From positions 22,562,946 to 22,626,945 of the forward strand of contig NC_136000.1 of assembly GCF_048128805.1 (NCBI RefSeq): a DNA stretch of 64,000 nt. The letters run 5' to 3'. The DNA comes from Centroberyx gerrardi. Lineage: Eukaryota; Chordata; Actinopteri; Beryciformes; Berycidae. The number at the start of each line of letters is the position of its first letter. Position 1 is the first letter of the stretch. A program made the translations under genes and the position numbers. The notes beneath the pieces were generated by a model, which ran no database searches, was not told the origin of the DNA, and was given only the letters and a program-made list of their open reading frames with translations. Below are positions 15,177 to 27,962 of the stretch, in pieces.

Positions 15177-15378
15177 TGTTTGTGTGTCACCGCCACAATG
15201 CAGCACTAGAATACTGAGAGGCTGAGGAATATGACTCATCTGTCTCTCTGGACCTTGGGAGAGAGGAGAGCTGCTGACACCACAGGAAACTCTGATATCA
15301 AAAGCTGTCATCTGAGAAATGGTGCGAAAATGACAGATTGACTGATTTGCCCGTTTCTTCCTTCTCTCTCTCTCTCTC

Positions 15379-15419
<41 letters not shown>

Positions 15420-18400
15420 TCTCTCTTTGTGTTCCAGAGATGACAACTTCTCAGACACTCTGAGTCAGAAAGCGGACAGCGAGGCCAGCAGCGGCCATGC
15501 TGGCGATGATAAATGCTCGGGCAAAGACATCGGCTCGCCCACTGACACCAGGATCTCTGAGGCCTACATCACCAGGTAGCTTTCCAAACTGCTGAATAAC
15601 TGCAGCATATGGGACTGGACCAGTAATGCTTCTCCGGTCACACCCAACAGTTTCTGTAATGTCCTTTAATTAATAATCGTGGCATTTTCATATACAGAAA
15701 TGTCCATTTGGCTACTCTCCTGCAGAAACTCAAACTTCATTAACAGAAAGACATTGCATTACTGGCAAAACTGATTGAAACTGTGAAGTGATCTCTGGGA
15801 AGTGCAGTGCAAAAACGTCACAGCAATAACAGAGCTTATAATAACTTATAATAACTTGTGACTCATGACTAAATTGTAATGATGGGCCTTTAGGATGTAT
15901 TACTGCACACACAAACACTGAACCACACAGAGTTTTCTGAGTTAACAAGCCTCCTACAGTGTTGATTAGTGCCAATCCTCCTCACACCATAGTGACCCAT
16001 GTATGACCAGCACACACCTTGACTCCTCACTGGACGAGCTGTAGCTAATGAGAGACGGCCAATCCAATAACACACTTACATCCTCGCTGCCTGTCTGCCA
16101 GGCAGAGATTCAATCTACAGTGCCGCAGATGTGTGTATGCATGTGGGCATGAATACATGCACACACCTAAACACACTAACTCACGCACTCAAAAAATCTC
16201 ATTTACATTTCAAAGAAGAAATTCTCTCTTCAGTGTGATGGGGGACATAGACTAAGATAATGTATGTTGCTGAAAATAATTCTTAAGACATTTTCTTCAA
16301 TGTGATAACTCACACAGAAATCTGTTTAATAGCATATCAGTGATGAATGGACCCGGCACCACCTGTTATATGAATAGAGATAAAGAAAAGAGCCAGGAAA
16401 GAATCATATGCTCCATAATCCCCACTGTTATATCTGCTGCCTGCTCCTGTCATATCCTTAGCTCACCTCTCTCAGCCTGATAGCCACTGGAGGAATAAAC
16501 CTCTCCCACTCTAATTTGTTCCCAGTGAACAGACTGTTCCTTCCACAGATGGTTATCAAGGCAGCATCATGTTGTAAAAGTATATTAAATGGCGATTTCT
16601 ATAGTGGTGCTTAGTCATGAACAGGTCACGCCGGAACACACACACACACACACGCACATGCACGCAGAGAAAAGGCCCACACAAAGCAGACACGCACACG
16701 TTCAATCACACCTCAATCTTTTTGGCAGAGAGTGTGTAGTCTGCTGGTGGCGTGCCAGTATTTTGTCTGCTGCTCCTCTATTCATTGCTGCATTCTCATT
16801 TCTTGTGGTGGAGTAAGCGACCTTGAAACGTCTGCTACTAGCTCTCGCCAAAACACAAGAATAGATACTGTTTTATTGAGAAGCGTGCTCACTCGCCCTC
16901 TGCTTCCCTGTTGAAATGTTGATGAGTCGTACCACAAGGAGCCGTATTTACAGCACTGCAGGTATCCTGCATGCGTGTCTTCCATGCTTCGGGTGACGAA
17001 TACCTGAATGAGGAATCTCTCTCAAATCAGTCTTAATGAAATCCCTCAAACTCCCTTAGCCAGTCTACGCAACACTGTCTACCTGTCACTCCTCCCCCTG
17101 GCTCTGGTAGCAGGTTCTCCCCTGCCCCTCTCTCCCTGTGTTTCTGTACAGTTGGGACCATCTCTCCCGTCTCCTCCCCTTTCTCTGTCTACTGTTCTAT
17201 TCCGACGAATCCTCAGAAGTGCTGAATCATTTATATCCAAAGCTTTATTTAGATATTTCCCTCTCCCGGTGTTCTTAATCAACAGTGCACTCACCAAACA
17301 GACCCCTGGTGTGTCCAGTAGAGTTCGGTGTCATGATGATAACAAGCTTTGGTAAACAACATAAAAGCAGCCACACAGAGCCACTAACAAAGTGATGATC
17401 TTATTAAAACTGCATACATTTCATCTAATGCAATTATCAGGCTGCTCATTATGCAGATGCCTAACATTTTTAGTGGAGTGGATGAACGCTGATGGGATCG
17501 TATCAGTTAAAAACTGCAGTCTTCTGTTTTGAGGGAGAGGAACTCATGGAATGTCTTATGATTTACATTATGATTAGCCAAGACCCCCGCAGATAAACAA
17601 GGGGTGAGCTGTCAATAGGGTGACGGCTCATACAGCAGCGTGCGAAGCTGCCTGTTGTTGTCTTTGCTGAGCTCGGTCCCAGAGGGGCCTGGTGTTGTGA
17701 ATGTAGACCGCTCCCCCTGCAGGCCATCCGTGGTTCCTGCAGTTGTTTACCTTTCCAGGTTTCTCTCTGCAGTCAGAAAAAAAAAAAAAAAATCTGTCTC
17801 AGTCTCATTTTCTCTCACCAGGCACATCAGCCTGCGCCGCTCCACCGCTGAGTCTGGTGAAGTCTTTATTTTCCAGTCAGTTAATATCCACTGTCAGTGC
17901 TGTCAACAAGTTTGTTATGCACAGGGAAATCTTGTATATACATTTACAATATAAGCATGTAGATTAGCAGTTAGTTGCAGAGTCTGTTTGTTGTTTGGTG
18001 AAATGACATTTGGGGAGATGCTGACGCACACTTTGTGTACTGTGATGCATTGTTTTGTGTGAAGAGCTGCAGTAAGACTCTCCAAGACCCTTGTGGTCCT
18101 TCATATCCACACTCATTATGGCTCTGTGTTTAGCATGATTATGAAGCTCCCCATATCTCTTAATGATAATGGCTGAGACCGTGTTCATTAAGCAGACGTA
18201 AGCTGGCGAGTGAAGCCACTTGCCTTAAAGGATGAGTAACCGACTGACAGTTTATCGCCACAAAGAACAAATCATGTAGACAGAAGACTAATCAAGATAC
18301 TTAGGAATCTAACATCTATGTAGCAGATTTAAAGTATTATTAAATTAATAGTTTGGTTGATAGATGAGATATCTACCTTTGGGAAAATTTGACTATGAAA

Positions 18401-20942
18401 AAGTGATTGCGGGCATGATAGTAAAATATATCGGGATATTTTTAACACTTTTAGAAGATACAGTCATCTGTGTTTCTGAGATGTTGTGTAATGAATATCA
18501 AGTAACAATATCAGTTATTAATTAATTAATTTCCTTGCAAACAATCAAGTATCCTCCCCAGCCATCCGATGGTGATGATAGCGGTTTTGATTAGACATTA
18601 CAGCGCAGACTCTGGCTGTCTCCAGCTACAGTAGTGCCGGCGGTCATAAATATGCAGAGCAGAGCCTATTAGAGCCATAGTGAGGGTGATGCGCTGCTCC
18701 ATTGGCCCATTATGGAGGAATAGAACTGCTTCAAGGGAGTAATAGTTACTGTGGAGCAACACCATATGAGTGTGTGTGTGTGTGTGTATGAGGGAATGTG
18801 TGTGTATGTGCATACATGCTCATCCATTTCTCTGTGTTTCAAATGAGGTGTGTGTGTGTCTCAGATTAGGTGTATGGGGGTGTGCTGGGCCAGGTTCAGA
18901 TAGAGGACAGTGGTACTGCTGAGCCAGCTGTAGCTTCTCCCAGGGAGCCTGTTTTGGTGCTCTGAGGAACCACAGGCCTCTTACATCTGGCTGACAGCCA
19001 GGCTCCGCTGTACCTGCTCTCCAAACAAGCTTGTTGGAGCTCTTCAGCACCGGCATTAGGGCTTCAGACCTGAACTCTACCATGACATGGAGGGGTCTCG
19101 CAATACTCATGATTGTTTTTCCCATAGTGGCAGATATTTGGTGAGGATTTACTGTATGTGGCAAATCCTCGTAACAGCAATTTTGGTGATTTTCATGGTT
19201 TAACTTGTGTTGAAGGATTACATGGTCTTCTATGGGTTGAGAAAATTCCACAACTCCTTGGGCTTATGTAATAAGCCCAAGCCCAAGTAATAGCTTATGC
19301 TATTTCCCTCCGTGTATGTTACAAAGACTGAGTTGTGACTATGTATTGATTAGACTTGCATTATTAGTAAAAAAATAAAGAACATTTTCTACTAGCAAAG
19401 TTGTTGTTTTCACTGACTGGCGGTCGCTGCCATGTTGGATCTCACCTCCTTGGGCTGGTTCTCCTGATACTAAGTGCCATTCTCATTTCACTCATTGGGC
19501 TTATGAAACCCAAATAAACTCAAAACGCATGGTGGTCAATTGGAAAACAAGGCTGTTTTTTCCTCAATTGCTGAGAAGTTGATATTTGGGTATATTTGGA
19601 TTTGGATTCAAGGTTTTCACCCGACAGCGATGATATGATAACTGTAATTCCATGAATAAACCTGATTTCCATGTCTGTTTTTCCCTCTTCTGCCCCGTGC
19701 TTCTACCCCAGCAGGCACAGGAAAAGATCCGACCCTCCGTCACGCCGGCCCCCCGCCCGCCCTAGCGATGTCCACTGTATGGTGCATCCCTCCCAGCAGG
19801 GTCACGGAGGTCACGGAGGCCACGGAGGCACCCCGGAGATGGGCTCCCCGGTTCTGGGCCACTTCAGCCCGCGAGACATGCTGCGGAACCGCAACCACAT
19901 GCCCATGGACAGCCCCGAACGCCGGCGCCGCACGGGCCACGGCAGCCTGACCAACATCAGCCGCCACGAGTCCCTGAAGAAGATGGAGAGCCCCCCGATC
20001 CGCCGCTCCACCTCCTCGGGCCAGTACACGGGCTTTTCTGACGGCCACCACCACCACCACGGCGGCAAGCCCCTGGACCCGGAGACCATCGCACAGGTCA
20101 GCGCGGGACGAGCGGCGCCCCGACCGCAGCTCCCTCCACCATCACAGCCCTGCCCCGCCCTGTAAAAACATAGTCAGTCCCTGTCTTCTGCTACCTCTGG
20201 CTGCTACTGTGTCTGTGCTAAATCTGCTCCAAAAAAACTAGCTTCACAGGCAGACAGCGGGGGGCGTAGCTTGACACTGAGACTCATATCAAGCTGCAGT
20301 GTATATATAGTCTTGCTTGTCAGCATGCAAAGACCTCGGTGCTGTTTTGTCAGAAAATAGAAAGCCATTACAAAGTACATCAATGTCTGACTGGTAATAA
20401 TTTGTGTTAGAGTAGACCCCAATTACTACATCAGAGCTGACAGGAATGTGACGGCTCTAATTTGACTGCAGTCACATGCGTATGGATAGTACAGCCGTCA
20501 ACGCCGCTTGTATAGAGCCTTAATTAGAAAGCTGAGGTCACAGAGAGGACACTTAACTGTGCTGGCTGTCTGTCTGCCAACCCGGAGGATGCTCAGATGA
20601 ACATATCTCGTCATCTCTGCATCTCCTTCGCTATCCAAAGTCATTAGCATGCCCAGGGTGGGACGGCAGTACAAAGCAATACTCGCTGCTCACTCTCTGC
20701 ATGTATGATGCATGCTGGATGTTTTCCTGGAATTCTGTCATTGTGTTCCTCTTAACATCTCTTCTTTTTATGCATTTCTTTTGTTACCCTACTCTACCTT
20801 CTTCCCTCTCTCGCTGCTTCTCTTTCCATATCTCCTCCTGTTGTTTCTTATCTTCCAATCCTCTCCCACTTTCAACCCCTCTCTCTCTCTCTCTCTCCCT
20901 CCCTCTATCCGTCTAACTCTCATTATCTTCTTTTCATATACC

Positions 20943-20973
<31 letters not shown>

Positions 20974-21411
20974 CCTCTCTCTCTCTCTCTCTGCCGCCTG
21001 CAGGACATAGAAGAGACAATGAACACGGCTCTGAACGAGCTGCGTGAGCTGGAGAGGCAGAGCTCGGCCAAGCACGCCCCGGACGTGGTGCTGGACACCC
21101 TGGAGCAGCGGCAGACCTCTGGCAGTAGCGGCGGGGGTCCCACCCCGGCCAGCTCCAGCGAGTCTCTCAGCCCCATCCACAACGTCATGCTGAGGTCCAC
21201 CGCCAACACTGAGCCACCCATCCGCCGCAGCACCAGCTCTTCCAGCGACACTATGAGCACCTTCAAGCCTGTGGTAGCGCCTCGCATGGGGGTGCAGCTC
21301 AAACCGCCGGCCCTGAGGCCCAAGCCCATGGTCCTGCCCAAGACCAGCCAGGCCGCGCAGCCTCCCGCTCCATCTCCTCAGGACCCTCTGGATAAGTCCT
21401 GCACCATGTAA
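1872..21411 (+). CDS. srgap3: SLIT-ROBO Rho GTPase-activating protein 3, C-terminal half (5' partial)
   Basis: Ten coding exons: 1872-1932, 2833-2910, 3143-3277, 5919-6024, 6329-6553, 8585-8664, 13377-13557, 15438-15575, 19715-20096, 21004-21411. They join in frame with GT-AG introns to give 597 residues ending DKSCTM. The first five exons form the RhoGAP domain, which stimulates GTP hydrolysis by Rac/Cdc42-type GTPases. The arginine finger lies in GIFRVSGS, followed by the conserved [18 protein letters not shown] and [16 protein letters not shown]. The exon at 13377 is an SH3 domain ([20 protein letters not shown], then [10 protein letters not shown]), which in this family binds proline-rich partners such as WAVE1 and Robo. 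The last two exons are a disordered Ser/Pro/Arg-rich tail with a His5 run and a short helix ([19 protein letters not shown]). The N-terminal F-BAR domain is upstream of the window. The tail resembles SRGAP3 more than SRGAP1 or SRGAP2, from memory. The family call is certain and the paralogue call likely. Confidence 0.93.
6751..7235. mobile_element. Non-autonomous hAT-like element (MITE) with 8-bp target-site duplication
   Basis: The 485-bp AT-rich segment begins TAGGGATTGG and ends (reverse strand) TAGGCCTGTGGCGATATG. It is bounded by an exact 8-bp direct repeat, GTTCAGTG, at 6743-6750 and 7236-7243. Eight-base duplications are the hallmark of hAT transposases. There is no coding capacity. 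It lies in the srgap3 intron after the exon at 6329-6553. Confidence 0.7.
8681..8707. repeat. (AC)n microsatellite next to an srgap3 donor site
   Basis: About 13 AC units starting 17 bp after the srgap3 exon that ends at 8664. Confidence 0.9.
10688..10720. repeat. (TG)n microsatellite
   Basis: About 16 uninterrupted TG units in the long srgap3 intron between 8665 and 13376. Confidence 0.95.
13136..13229. mobile_element. 94-bp MITE with perfect 18-bp terminal inverted repeats
   Basis: The ends are exact reverse complements: TAGGGATGGGACAATATA at 13136-13153 and its complement at 13212-13229. The interior is AT-rich and itself partly self-complementary around ATATATCG motifs. The terminus resembles hAT-type MITE ends common in fish. 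Both flanks contain ATAAG, but I could not define a clean 8-bp duplication. Confidence 0.75.
13651..13950. mobile_element. TTAA-bounded inverted-repeat element (MITE)
   Basis: The left end TTAAAGTCCCCATGAAATG (13651-13669) pairs with the reverse complement of the right end, TTAAAGACCACATTAAATG (13932-13950), at 15 of 19 positions or more. TTAA at both borders suggests a TTAA-targeting (piggyBac-type) origin. The 300-bp interior has no coding capacity. It lies 93 bp after the SH3 exon of srgap3, and its ends resemble those of the element at 53665-54080. Confidence 0.55.
15134..15173. repeat. (GT)n microsatellite
   Basis: About 19 GT units in the intron upstream of the srgap3 exon at 15438. 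Confidence 0.95.
15365..15427. repeat. (CT)n tract forming an srgap3 polypyrimidine tract
   Basis: A CT repeat of about 60 bp ends 10 bp before the acceptor AG at 15436-15437, so it doubles as the polypyrimidine tract of the exon at 15438. Confidence 0.9.
20881..20997. repeat. (CT)n tract at the last srgap3 acceptor
   Basis: CT-rich repeats, interrupted by a short unique stretch and by CACACA, run up to about 6 bp before the acceptor AG at 21002-21003. They serve as the polypyrimidine tract of the final srgap3 exon. Confidence 0.85.
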
Positions 21412-24120
21412 ACTCTGGGACAGGAACCGTAGATTGAATATCAGCTAAATTGTCAATAATAAACTTCAGTGGAAATAGGGGCTGAGGGGATTCCAGGACT
21501 GTAGCAACATGCTAGCAATGTCAATAAGTGGTTGTTGTAATAACAATAACAATATCTAAGAAAGTGTAACATACATTACCTGGACAGAAAAAGACTCATT
21601 TTGAGTACAATGGTAGCTGATTGCTTTGCGAGACGGGTGTGTGTGTGTTGTTGTGGTGTCTTGAAGTTAAACATGAGATCCGAGGGGCATTCTGATGGTC
21701 TGAGAGACTGGTGTAGGAGTCACAGGACAGACGGACATACTGGACTGATTATTTCAGATGGACAAATCTTCTGTCTAAATAACAACTTGTATGGATTATA
21801 CAGTAATATGTTGCTATGCCTAGATTAATATTATCTAATGTATGTCCTTTTTTTTTTTTTTTTTTTTTTAAATATAAATGTAAACAACAAATCACAAAGG
21901 CTTCCTTCAAGGTTTTAGATATTTTACACTGGTAGTTTACAGCCATCAGACAACTATGGGACTTTGAAAAAATAAAACAGTGCAAGTAGCTCCTCTGTTT
22001 ACCACTGAACCTGAAGAGGAGCTTGATGGGAACTGTAGTTTTTGTCAGTGTAGCCAGAGTGGCGTTCTCACACATAGAAATAGAATTAAATATGTATTTT
22101 AAGCTCTTGCCTACAGTAAATCTAGTAAGGCTTTTGAAGGTTCGGTGCACTGACTCAAAGGCCTTACTGACTTTCAGATGTAACTGATTCAAATGTTTAA
22201 ATTGCCATTGTAAAGGTGCTGTGACTACCGGGACAGGAATGGTTTGAAGGTCGGACTGAAAAAGGGGCTAAAGAGCCCGTAACAAAAGGCAACTAAGGGT
22301 ACTAAGGGTCGAAAAACGAACAGTATTGATACCAGTATGCTTTTTCATTGGTCTGTATACTCGACATCTTTCTACAGCCAAGCATACTGTAGGTTGTATC
22401 TCAGAAATGTACAAAGATCGCCTATGTGCTGGTTTCACTCAAATTTATTTTAGCACATAACTATTTCCATATTGCCTGGAATTAAACAAGACTATTGGAT
22501 AAAACCACTATGTAAAAAAAACAAAACCTCTCCATCGTGAACATTCTGTGAACATTTCGATGCATTCTTGAATTACTGCATCAATAATAACTTATCTGTG
22601 TAACCTATGGAGAGCAGCGTGAAAGTGGTTTGTACTTAAAAGCTATTACGACAAATCATCTCCTACCTGTATACAACACATATGACGTTATAGGGTATGG
22701 AGCACATGCCACAGCTTCTTTTACGCCCTTGCTTGGCTTTATCTGCCCAAAGACATGACTGTACACGTTAAAGCATGGATGTCGACTGCAGTGTCTCCCC
22801 TCCATATATGATGCAGGCATTCTTCATAGTGACTGATGTGTATAGACTCATGGCAGCGCCCTGTGGGAGTGCTGCCCGTAGCCATGGACCTGATGACTGT
22901 TAATGTAAAAGCCTCCTAATGTGTTCACCTTCGCTTCTTATGCTCCTCCTCCTCAAGATCTCTACATCTCTAAAGTCACGATTCAACTTATTTGGGAAAA
23001 CAGTAGCTTGCTTGAGTCTCTCTGGTCTGTTTTTTATGTTTGGGGTGATAATGTCGGTATTGAGAGTTGAATTCTTCCATTTGCTCTGCGCTGATGTCGA
23101 GGCTTTCTCTGTGGAATTTCTCTTTATTTGTGGATGATGAAAACCCCTCCTGAGTGATTGATGAGTGGCAGCGCCAGCCGGACACATGTGGCAGAGAACG
23201 GCACATGTGGAATGAGAGGAACACTCACGCGTTCAGCTCATATGCGTCTGGGCCGGCTAAAACGAAATAGCCCCATAATGCTGTATGTGCCAGAGTTCCA
23301 CCTGTGTGACTGCACCACCCTTAGGTGTCTTTTTTTTTGAAGTACCCCCTTATACTGTAGAAATAGCAGAACTGGGTGCATGTCATGGGAGTGTTTGGCT
23401 AGCAGCCATAGCATAATAACACAAATAATTTGGTTTAAGTTTGCAATGCTCTCTAACAGCAGGTTTACACTATATCTTTCCACTTGACAGATATTTCATT
23501 TTGTGTATAATTATCAAAAGTTAATATGATTTGAATTCTGAATTACTAACCATTTTATTATTTTTGTATTCATTTTTAAAATTTTGTTTGAGTTTTTTTT
23601 TTCCTTGTTAGAAATTATTAAAATTTAGAACAAATGATGTAGAAAAAAAAAAGTATCCAGAGATACAGGTGTCCTACCTATGAAGCCAGTTGTAAAAATG
23701 TGTGCTGTTGTCACTATGTAACATCATAAGCAGTAGGAGTCAGTTATGCCCTGTCTGTAGGCTGTTAGCTACTCTGTGGTGTCTATGTACATCTGTAGTA
23801 TGTACAGTACTTGTGAAAGTGCCTTTGAAAAATGTTTTAGAGGAACTTCAGACATATTCTGTACGGTTGCATTCTCATTTCAGACCCTGTGTTTTGAGCA
23901 AGTGCAGTGCGGGAGGAAGATGAATGACTAAATAATGATGCCATTTTCAAAAAAAGAAGTTATATGAATGAAAGAATAATAAACAGCTTACCCATTGTGA
24001 CATTGCACTTTTATGTATAGAACTGTATATATGGCATGTAACATCATAACTTTTAGAGTTCTTTGAGGGCTTGTTCCTCAAAGGATTTCTTTCTAATAAA
24101 GGAAATAGTTTGTCGAGTCT
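21412..24120 (+). other. srgap3: srgap3 3' untranslated region
   Basis: About 2.7 kb of AT-rich sequence follows the TAA stop at 21409-21411 and contains no further coding exon. It includes a poly(T) run at about 21849-21869 and poly(A) runs near 23643. A first AATAAA occurs at 21458-21463. The best-placed signal is AATAAA at 24095-24100, followed within 30 bp by a GT/T-rich stretch, as expected for a cleavage site. The 3' end near 24120 is inferred. Confidence 0.65.
24095..24100 (+). terminator. Polyadenylation signal AATAAA, probable end of srgap3
   Basis: A canonical hexamer lies about 30 bp before a GTGTGTTTTTTTT downstream element. An earlier AATAAA at 21458-21463 could give a short-UTR isoform. 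Confidence 0.6.
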
Positions 24121-25181
24121 GAAGTGTGTTTTTTTTCCCCCCGCTGGTAGTATAGTATATTTCAAATATTGTGTAGGTTTAAAAAATTCAAACTAGGGAT
24201 GGATGGATTTTTCTTTATACATACAGAACATTACTATTCCATTCTCCATAATGCTGCATGGCAAAAAAAACCTTTCAAATTTCCACAAGATGCATCATGG
24301 TTAGGACATAAGATTACTATTAGACAGGGTGAGGGCTTCAGGCCCATGGTGCATTATTACTCATCATTAATTTATGTAGCTTCCATTGCTATGTAGCCTG
24401 CTGGTAGTGAAGTAGTTGAAGTACACAAATACTGTCATAATGATCAAGCAATCCATAAAAGTACTCAAATGTGCTTAAATATATGAAGGATAATATAAGG
24501 AAAAGTATGACACATTCAAGAAAATTCCATCTCTCATGTACTAACCTCTATGGTGTACAGTACTAAGATGTTAATGGTCCAATTAGGTCCATTGTGATTC
24601 TGTTGTCTTATAGATGGCAAGCTCAATGTCAAAACTGCATCATTAATGAACTGATCGCATTTTGTGTGAAAAACATTTTTCTTCAAGGTAATTCATAATT
24701 ACCTTAGTTAATTAGATAAATATGGTGTTGTAAAATGGTACATTTACTTTGAAATTTGCACAAGTAACTGTACCAAAGTAAACTACTTTCCTCCACCACC
24801 CTTTCATTCTAAAGAAGAGCATCTTTCAACAGTCACAAATAATACATCAACACAGTTGGAAATACCACATTACGTCCCACTAGCATCCAGAACAAGATCT
24901 TAGCATTAAAGATTCATTGGCTGAGAAAGTTTTATAGTGAAAGGCAGAGGGGCTGCTGTTGTTCCTGATTGATGCTGCCCATTCACAACATATACTGTAT
25001 GTCACGTGTTGGATGAAACTACTGAGATGTGGTGCATGAACAGATTTGACAGTAAGACATTTTGTCCTTATCAGGCTTTTTTTTTTTTAATTCAATGCGG
25101 GAATGCATAAACACCATAGTATGCTTTAATGAATCTGGTAGGCTTTTTGGTTCTCTACTTGCTAGATTGTCTTGGTGGAGT
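24121..25181. other. Intergenic region between converging srgap3 and ccdc113
   Basis: This is AT-rich sequence with no recognisable exon or transposon. The last 60 bp before the ccdc113 stop contain a reverse-strand ATTAAA-type hexamer (about 25123-25128) that could serve as the ccdc113 poly(A) signal. Confidence 0.5.
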
Positions 25182-26880
25182 CTAGGGTTCAGGTATGTTG
25201 GGCAGCTTTACCGGAGGTTGCCATGCCCCAGTTCTGTCTCCAGGCTCAGCGTTGTTTGCAGCAGCGAGAGCGGCTCTCTGCTTGTACCAGTCCTTGGTGT
25301 GGGACTGCAAGGCCGACTGGTGAAAACAGAAAGGAGAATGGCTTTTGTTTTGTACAGCAGCTTTTTTCCAGCTGGATTCAGACTTGTTTTGAACTGAACA
25401 ACTGAACAACTTGGCATTTTTGAAAACTGCCGAGTGGGCGGAGACAGGCATTTTCTGTCTGGTTCATCGCCCTTTAAAGTGAAAAAGAAATTGTAGCATT
25501 ACAGATGCTTGGTTATGTGCTTACCTTGGAAACCACACCTGTTCTGTCACACTTTGAGTCTTATTTACCCCCATTTTACACCAATAACGGAGAATAAAGG
25601 AGAGCGCTGATTCCATTTGGGGGAAAAAAAGAGGTGTGGCTGAATCCTTCGTTAGCGATAGTTTTGTATTCTCTATCTATCTGAAAAAAAAAAAAAAAAA
25701 AAAAAGAGGCGACGGCTTACCTTGGCAATCTCGGCCTTCCGCTCCCAGCTTTGTACGCTGTGCTGCAGCTTCTTGTGTTTGACCTTGACCTGGATGTAGT
25801 CGAGGACATCTGGCACTTGGTATTCTGTCAGCCGGCTCTGCAGATTCTGGTTGAGGGCCGCCGCCTTTGAACACTCCTAGAGAGGAGGGACAGGGGCGAC
25901 AAAGAGGAGGGACGGGAAGCAGGAGTTTTTGGGAGACGAGAAGTAGAGAAAATGGGGAAGGGGAGGTGGAGGGATGTGGTCGAGGAATGGAAGGAGGATA
26001 TAGAGGAGGAGGAGATACATGGAGGGTTTGGGAAGAGGAAAAAGACAGGGTGAGGTTCGGTGGAGGTACTTGGAGATCTGAAAGAATTAGATGGGAGTTT
26101 CTGTGATTTCAATTTCAGTTGGGGAGCCAAATTTGGGTTGAGTCAGGGTTCATTAACTGAGTTTTGATTGGCGTATCGTTGGACCAATGGCAGACCTCCT
26201 CAGCATGCCGCGTCTCTGCCTCGATCTTCGCCAGCATCTCCTTTCTTTTGGTGATGTCACTGCTCAGCTGCTGGAACTCGCATGTCACACTCTGCAGCTT
26301 CTTCTGCTTGCACATACACATACACACCCACACACACACACACAGATTTGGTGGGTTGGGTTAGCTAACATGAAGGAGATAAACTAAAGTGTAAAGGAGG
26401 GATAGGTTTTCTATGTCAGGAGTGAACATGATCTCTCTCACACACACAAAACTACGATGAGTTACCTTGTATGAGCTGAGCATCTGCTGTGCGATATCGG
26501 CTTGTTTTTTGACTTGAAGTGGATCCATGTTTTGGTCATCACTCTGGCCCGGATGCTGCTTGAAATTTGCCTAGATACAACACACGCCACCATACACGGT
26601 TATACTCATTAACTAGTAAAAAATTATGTGAAACAGTCTAACTCCCAAACTAAATAATCAGCTGACCTCTCTCATCACCTGCTACAAGTCCACCTGGACA
26701 TAATGGACAGATTTTCTCTTTTTCACTCGATGTTACCCTCGCTATATGTACCCTCACTTCCTCTCTCTACCTCATTCAGGATGTCTTCCCTCTCTTTTTG
26801 CTGTCGGAGCTGCAGCTGGAGCTTTTTCGCCTGGGCCTTCAGAGCCTGGTTCTTCAGATGAAGCTTCTGCACCTGGGTGT

Positions 26881-26917
<37 letters not shown>

Positions 26918-27908
26918 ACAAACAGAAAGCAGAGAAAATTAGAAGAAAGAGGAAGATAAATATGGATAGATAAAGGGATACTTTGACATGTGTGTAGCAT
27001 GATGTTATTTTTCTTCACCAGACTTTTGCTACCATGTGAGGGAAGATTTGCTGTTAGTACTTAAGTTGAAAAGAAAAAACATCATGCTAGTTTCATTAAC
27101 ATTCCTCACCCAACTCAAGTGCTACTGCTATGCACAGTGCAGTATCTTGCAGCTAGCTCTAGCCATAGATTTGAATGAGGAATGCTAATAATGCTAAACA
27201 TGGCATTTTTTGGGCAAAAGTACAAATGCAGAAACTTTCACCATAATGTGACAGGTACCTGACAAAGAAAAATAATTAAATCACATATTTTTAGTCAAAA
27301 TATCAAGTGATCCCCAACATTATATCACTTTTAGGCCAAAACATATGAATACTGTATTTGAAAATGGCATAAAATATTTGAACATCATAACCGGCCTCAA
27401 AGATAATGACATCTTTTGTAAGATAAGTAGAATTAAGCGGTCCGATTGTGTTTCACAATGTATTCGACAGCTACTTTGCACAGGCTGACCCCATTATATG
27501 GCATCTAACCTTTGCCTTGATCTTGTCGTTGAGGTAGCGGAGCACCTTCTCGGGACCCATCATCCCCCCTTTGTTCTCCCTCAGAGGTTTGGCAATGTCA
27601 CGTTCAAACTCATTCTTGGCCCTCCTGATCTCTGCCAGGCACATTTCTGCCTCTTCCAGAGAGGCCTGGAGGGACAAACAGGAGCAGTGAGGAGAAGTGC
27701 GTGTCAGTGTGTGTGTGTGTGTGTGTATTTGTGTGTGTTGCAACCTTGTAGTTGCCCTGGTTTCTCTCAGATTTGAATTTGAGTTTTTCCAGGTCCCCTT
27801 GTGTCTCCTCCACCTCTCTCTGTGCCACATAACATTTTTGTTCCAAGGCCATCTGATGGAAGTGGTCCGACACGTTGGACTGGGATCTCTGCCTCCTTCC
27901 GCAACCCT

Positions 27909-27962
<54 letters not shown>

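Noticed and set aside
19740-20089. Minus-strand and alternative-frame open stretches in the srgap3 tail exon
   Set aside because: They are shadows of a GC-rich coding exon whose plus-strand frame matches the srGAP family throughout.
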